This document shows, in pieces, positions 6,066 to 9,354 of a DNA stretch of 9,354 nt (positions are counted from its first letter, which is position 1; each line of letters opens with the position of its first letter). The position numbers and the translations under genes were made by a program. The stretch covers positions 1 to 9,354 of the forward strand of contig CANHNG010000043.1 in assembly GCA_947461915.1 (NCBI GenBank), written 5' to 3'. This DNA is from Flavobacteriaceae bacterium. GTDB taxonomy: Bacteria; Bacteroidota; Bacteroidia; Flavobacteriales; Flavobacteriaceae. The notes under the pieces were generated by a model. That model made no database searches. It was not told the DNA's origin and saw only the letters and a list, made by a program, of their open reading frames with translations.

Positions 6066-6100
6066 AATCTGCGACCAACCAATTTATGAGTTTACTCCAT

Positions 6101-6130
6101 AAAAAAAGGCTGTCCTTTCGGACAGCCTTT
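6101..6130 (-). terminator. Rho-independent terminator of the T9SS protein gene
   Basis: An 11 bp perfect stem AAAGGCTGTCC / GGACAGCCTTT (6105-6115 and 6120-6130) has a GAAA tetraloop when read on the - strand and is followed there by a run of T residues (6107 down to 6101). It lies 30 bp past the stop codon at 6161. The stem is GC-rich in the middle. On the + strand the hairpin is followed only by TCTCTATTT, so its action in that direction would be weaker. Confidence 0.9.
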
Positions 6131-6160
6131 CTCTATTTAATAAGAGTATCTATGATACGA

Positions 6161-9100
6161 TTATTTTTTAATCACACGAACTGATTTAGTGTTAGCACCT
6201 TGGCTTACAATAACATTGTAAATACCTGGAGCTAAACTTGAACCCACTTTAGTTGTGTTAGCGTTTTCAACCAAACGACCTTGCATATCATACACTTTTG
6301 CATTGATTGCTCCTTCTGCAGAAGTTGCAATAGTGAACTCAGATGAAGATGGGTTTGGATACGCCACTACATTGAATGCTTCAGTAGCAGTAGCTGCTTC
6401 CTGTGCGATTCTTCCGCCACAAACTGCACCCGTATTGGTCAATGTCAGAACTTTATTTGTTGCACTAATTCCCACGTAGTTAGCAGACTTAATAATGATC
6501 TGTTTAGGATTTGCTGTTGTAACTACGAATCCAGCAGGATAGTTAACTGTAAAGCTTGCGCTAGCAACAGCTGGCGTAGCCCCAAAATAAGCAATAGAAC
6601 CAGAAGTAGTATAAACAATTCCATCTTTGTTCAACGCAGTGATCGTACATCCTTCAGGAACATCTATAAAATAATCAAGTGCGTTAGCAGCTAGAGCAGC
6701 AATCGTATAGGTAACACTAGAGGCAGTTGTAGCACAAATTTTAAGTGAACCCGTAACAGCACCTGGAACAGTTGGAAGAACAGCAGTAAGTGTTAACAAT
6801 TTGTCCGTTCTTGAAGCATTAGGTGCTGCGTTAGTTGATACAGATTCACCAACACCATTTGCGGCTTTCACCCCTAAAACTAAACTAAAAGCACCTTCAA
6901 GAGGAACATTGTTGAAATTAATGGTAATCGCATTTGAAGTACTAGTGTACGTGTTTGGCGATCCAAAAACTGCCTCAGCAGAGTTATTAGTAACGTTAAC
7001 TCCTTCTGATAAAACCCAAGTGTAAGAACTTGCTAAAGCAGATGCTTTTGCTTCTAATTTTAACTCTGTATCAGTATTAACGTATTTTGTGATGCCTGTT
7101 ACAGCAGCAGTTGCACTAACAGCAAGATCATACATTTTTAAAGATGATGGTGCAGCAGGCTTAACAGCGGTAAGAGTAAGTAATGTAGCCGTAGAAGTAG
7201 TTGCAGGATTTGCAAGAGCCGCATTAGCTTTTGAAGAAAGACCTGTACCATTTTTACCATAAACCCCTATTCTCAATACATTTGTTGATACACCAGCAGT
7301 AGTTGAATAATTAAAAGTATTCAAGTTATCCACTCCTTTAAGAGTAACAAAGATTTCATTACCGGTAGTTTCTAAGCTAGGAAGACCTGTTAAATCATTA
7401 AGACCAGTTACTCTAGTTACCCCTGTTGGTAAATCCCAAACATAAGAAGTAGCAGTCGCAGATACAGCGGCAGTTAATCTTAAAACGGTATGTGTACCCA
7501 TGTATTTAGCGAAAGTAGTAATAGCAGTAGTATTTAAACCGTTATTCATTTTTAAATTAGCAGGAGCAACAGAAGAAGCTCTTGTTAAAGAAAGGGTTTT
7601 AGCAACTGAATTACAACCATTAATATTTACAGCTTTAACGGATACGACTAAAGATGTAGTAGCGGTAGAAGCGCTAAACTGAACATTGATTTTGTTTAAT
7701 GAAGTCTGGAAAGTACCTGTAGTAGTACCACCGTTTGTAGTAACTCCTTCTGGAAGTGTCCATAAATAAGTATTGGCATCAGTACCAGCCGTAGCTGTTA
7801 ATTCTAAGTTTACGTCAGCTCCTACATATAATCCTACTGCTGTAATGGCAGTATCTGGAGTTGCATAATTCACATTCTTATTATACAGTTTTAAAGCAGT
7901 TGGTGTAGCTGGTAAAGCAAGGTTTGTAACTGTAAATGTGCTTCTTGGAGAGTTTGTTGATCCATCAGTTTGTAAAACCCAATATGTTTTGGTTCCTGCA
8001 GTAGAAGTTGATGGCGTTAAAGCAGCACCAGTCATAGCAGTTGCACCCGTTGCAGTAGTGAAATATTTCAAAGTAGTTCCGAAAGCAGCATACGCTGAAT
8101 CAAATGTTGAAACATCACCTTTACAAAATGTTTTGTTAGCAATTACTGGAGCTGGTAATGGAATAGCGTTTACGGTAACCACAATAGAAGCTCTTGCGCT
8201 TTCAATTCCACCTATAGTTTGAGAAACATAGTAAGTAGTTGTACCTATTACTGAAGTAGCAGGAGTTGGAGCTGTAGTAGCTGCAGTTCCTTCTGTTGCC
8301 ACAGTATACCATTTTAATGTAGCAGCACTATCCGTTGTAGTAGCCGTTAATGCCACTGCAATTGCGCCTCTATCGTAAGCCACATTAGATACCGCTGGAG
8401 TAGCAATAGTAACTAAAGAACTAAAATCAGTAAAGCTAGCACCAGATAATAAGGCAGAACCAGTTGCTGGTCTGTAATCTAAACCAGTGTAAATTATACC
8501 TGAAGTAGTATCATACGCTTTGGTTAACAAACCTGCGCTTGAAGCTTGAGTGGTATTATTATTTGTAGATGCCCAAGTAGCAATGTCAAAAGTACTATTA
8601 GCGTTCAACACATAATTAGTAGTCATACCCGCTAAGATGTTATTGCTAAATTGTAATCTATTTGCAGTAGCATTAGCTTCTGTCAATAAAGCGGAACCGT
8701 CTAAATGAAGTCCTTCTTTGAAATCCATAAATACAGAGTTCAAAATCTTAAGCTCAGTATTTCTTCTGATGTGAGCACCACCTTTATGAAAACTATTTAC
8801 TGCAAGACCATTAGGTAAAGTAGCTCTATATTTTGGTCCTATTAAAGTACAGTTAGAAAAAGTAGCTGAGGTTTTTGGAGTCCCAATACCACCATCTTTA
8901 CTTACAACTTGTGTAGAGTCATTATTGTCAGATTCAAATGCCTCAGATAAACTTTTATCTGCTCTGTTTGGATCTCTAACTACTAAACAAAATTGAACAT
9001 TTCCACTGAATCCATTATCAGTATCTAAATCATCATCTAAAGTAGCAAGTGCAACTAAGTGTTTACAGTTAACTGCTCCACCAAACCATTCGAAAGCATC

Positions 9101-9354
9101 ATCTTTAGAATAAGAAACCTGAACGTAATCAATAGTTGTTCCGCTACCAACAGCTCCCAAAGTTAAACCGTTAATTTCTTTATCAGTAGCTAATTCATAT
9201 CCTGGGAACTCAATTCTTACATATTGTAAAGAACCTGAGTTATCAGCATCATCAGGAGAAGTACCACCACCGAATTGTGTATCTGCTGAAGTAGCAATAC
9301 CTTCAATATTAGCTAATCCTGAAGTTTTATTGTAATTACCTTTTCCTAATATAA
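6161..9354 (-). CDS. Large secreted T9SS-sorted multidomain protein (N-terminus beyond window edge)
   Basis: The frame is open from the right edge to a TAA at 6161-6163, giving 1063 visible residues; a TTG at 9160 is internal, since conserved-looking sequence continues upstream. Domains in order: a beta-helix-like region of conserved Bacteroidota type, with EFPGYELATDKEINGLTLG, FEWFGG, acidic DDDLDTDNGFSG and VVRDPN (edge to about 8400); two Ig-like modules of about 75 residues (about 8390-7930, with TTTYYVSQT and TKTYWVLQT strands); three or four PKD/Ig-like modules (7909-6434); then the type A sorting domain (6367-6164) with AYPNPSSSEFTI, KVYDMQGRLV, LAPGIYNVIV and SVRVIKK. The tail directs export through the type IX system across the outer membrane, usually with anchoring to surface lipopolysaccharide. 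Signal peptide and first rungs are off-window. Ligand or substrate is unknown; adhesion or a surface structural role is a guess. Confidence 0.9.
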   Translation of the reverse strand, partial: ILGKGNYNKTSGLANIEGIATSADTQFGGGTSPDDADNSGSLQYVRIEFPGYELATDKEINGLTLGAVGSGTTIDYVQVSYSKDDAFEWFGGAVNCKHLVALATLDDDLDTDNGFSGNVQFCLVVRDPNRADKSLSEAFESDNNDSTQVVSKDGGIGTPKTSATFSNCTLIGPKYRATLPNGLAVNSFHKGGAHIRRNTELKILNSVFMDFKEGLHLDGSALLTEANATANRLQFSNNILAGMTTNYVLNANSTFDIATWASTNNNTTQASSAGLLTKAYDTTSGIIYTGLDYRPATGSALLSGASFTDFSSLVTIATPAVSNVAYDRGAIAVALTATTTDSAATLKWYTVATEGTAATTAPTPATSVIGTTTYYVSQTIGGIESARASIVVTVNAIPLPAPVIANKTFCKGDVSTFDSAYAAFGTTLKYFTTATGATAMTGAALTPSTSTAGTKTYWVLQTDGSTNSPRSTFTVTNLALPATPTALKLYNKNVNYATPDTAITAVGLYVGADVNLELTATAGTDANTYLWTLPEGVTTNGGTTTGTFQTSLNKINVQFSASTATTSLVVSVKAVNINGCNSVAKTLSLTRASSVAPANLKMNNGLNTTAITTFAKYMGTHTVLRLTAAVSATATSYVWDLPTGVTRVTGLNDLTGLPSLETTGNEIFVTLKGVDNLNTFNYSTTAGVSTNVLRIGVYGKNGTGLSSKANAALANPATTSTATLLTLTAVKPAAPSSLKMYDLAVSATAAVTGITKYVNTDTELKLEAKASALASSYTWVLSEGVNVTNNSAEAVFGSPNTYTSTSNAITINFNNVPLEGAFSLVLGVKAANGVGESVSTNAAPNASRTDKLLTLTAVLPTVPGAVTGSLKICATTASSVTYTIAALAANALDYFIDVPEGCTITALNKDGIVYTTSGSIAYFGATPAVASASFTVNYPAGFVVTTANPKQIIIKSANYVGISATNKVLTLTNTGAVCGGRIAQEAATATEAFNVVAYPNPSSSEFTIATSAEGAINAKVYDMQGRLVENANTTKVGSSLAPGIYNVIVSQGANTKSVRVIKK
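6434..7909 (-). repeat. Tandem PKD/Ig-like modules within the T9SS protein
   Basis: Three diverged modules of about 110-133 residues follow one another (7909-7580, 7564-7166, 7159-6782), with a more distant fourth at 6775-6434. Shared landmarks are an opening P-x-x-LK[LM], a central Y[VM] then L-[ERK]-L-x-A, a Y-x-W-x-L-x-x-GV strand (TYLWTLPEGV, SYVWDLPTG, SYTWVLSEGV), a V-KAxNxxG strand in modules 1 and 3 (KNGTG in module 2), and a closing LTLTA or LSLTRA. The fourth keeps GSLK, a DVPEG counterpart and LTLTNT but has lost the W. Ala, Thr and Ser dominate, usual for extracellular repeat modules. Confidence 0.75.

Larger units (their letters stand above)
5785..6100. other. Intergenic spacer holding repeat-derived sequences
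   Basis: This stretch lies upstream of the helicase (- strand) and downstream of the large secreted-protein gene. It has no coding frame resembling a protein. The part nearest the helicase (5785-5870) is very AT-rich and should contain its promoter, but no convincing Bacteroidota -33/-7 pair could be picked out. The rest contains the palindrome at 5935-5947 and the inverted repeat at 6029-6065. No tRNA or recognisable RNA gene is present. Confidence 0.5.

Noticed and set aside
5966..6184. Small + strand frame through the spacer and terminator
   Set aside because: It runs through the inverted repeat, the terminator hairpin and the end of the T9SS gene, and its composition is not protein-like.
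7938..8222. + strand frames antisense to the T9SS gene (also 6255-6479, 6801-7025, 7500-7682)
   Set aside because: They are by-products of the Ala/Thr/Val codon repetition on the - strand; no start signals or family resemblance.
9158..9160. TTG as the true start of the T9SS gene
   Set aside because: The same frame stays open to the window edge and encodes characteristic beta-helix sequence (EFPGYEL, GGGTSPDDAD) before this point.

Overview
The window looks like chromosomal DNA from a member of the Bacteroidota, most likely Flavobacterium or a close relative. The signs are AT-rich spacers, almost no Shine-Dalgarno sequences, a type IX secretion (T9SS) C-terminal sorting domain, a Mg-type HemB without zinc cysteines, and short hairpin repeats of the kind scattered through Flavobacterium genomes. 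The genus is inferred from family resemblance, not from a search.

Left part (1-3337, + strand): the end of a haem biosynthesis cluster. In order it holds the last 82 codons of hemE, then hemF (oxygen-dependent coproporphyrinogen III oxidase), an IS200/RAYT-type transposase gene set between inverted palindrome-plus-tail repeats, hemB (5-aminolevulinate dehydratase), and, 3 bp after hemB, a small membrane-anchored c-type cytochrome. The Hem enzymes make protohaem precursors in the cytoplasm. The cytochrome is a user of haem in the cell envelope, so synthesis and use are linked in one apparent operon. The transposase unit separates hemF from hemB.

Middle part (3514-5784, - strand): one PIF1/RecD2-like superfamily 1B DNA helicase with a long C-terminal extension, convergent with the haem cluster. 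The 176 bp between them contains nothing recognisable.

Right part (5785-9354): a 376 bp spacer holding a REP-like palindrome, a perfect 16 bp inverted repeat and a strong rho-independent terminator on the - strand. That terminator ends a very large secreted protein gene, which runs off the right edge on the - strand. The protein has an N-terminal beta-helix-like region, two Ig-like modules, three or four tandem PKD/Ig-like modules and a T9SS type A sorting tail.

I do not see a defence island, CRISPR array, toxin-antitoxin pair or an obviously new multi-gene system. The most unusual signals are small-scale. Inside hemB there is an in-frame 39 bp insertion bounded by an exact 11 bp direct repeat and carrying a short sequence I recognise as a dispersed genomic repeat. 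The RAYT-like gene is packaged between matching inverted repeats, one of which overlaps the apparent upstream start of hemB.
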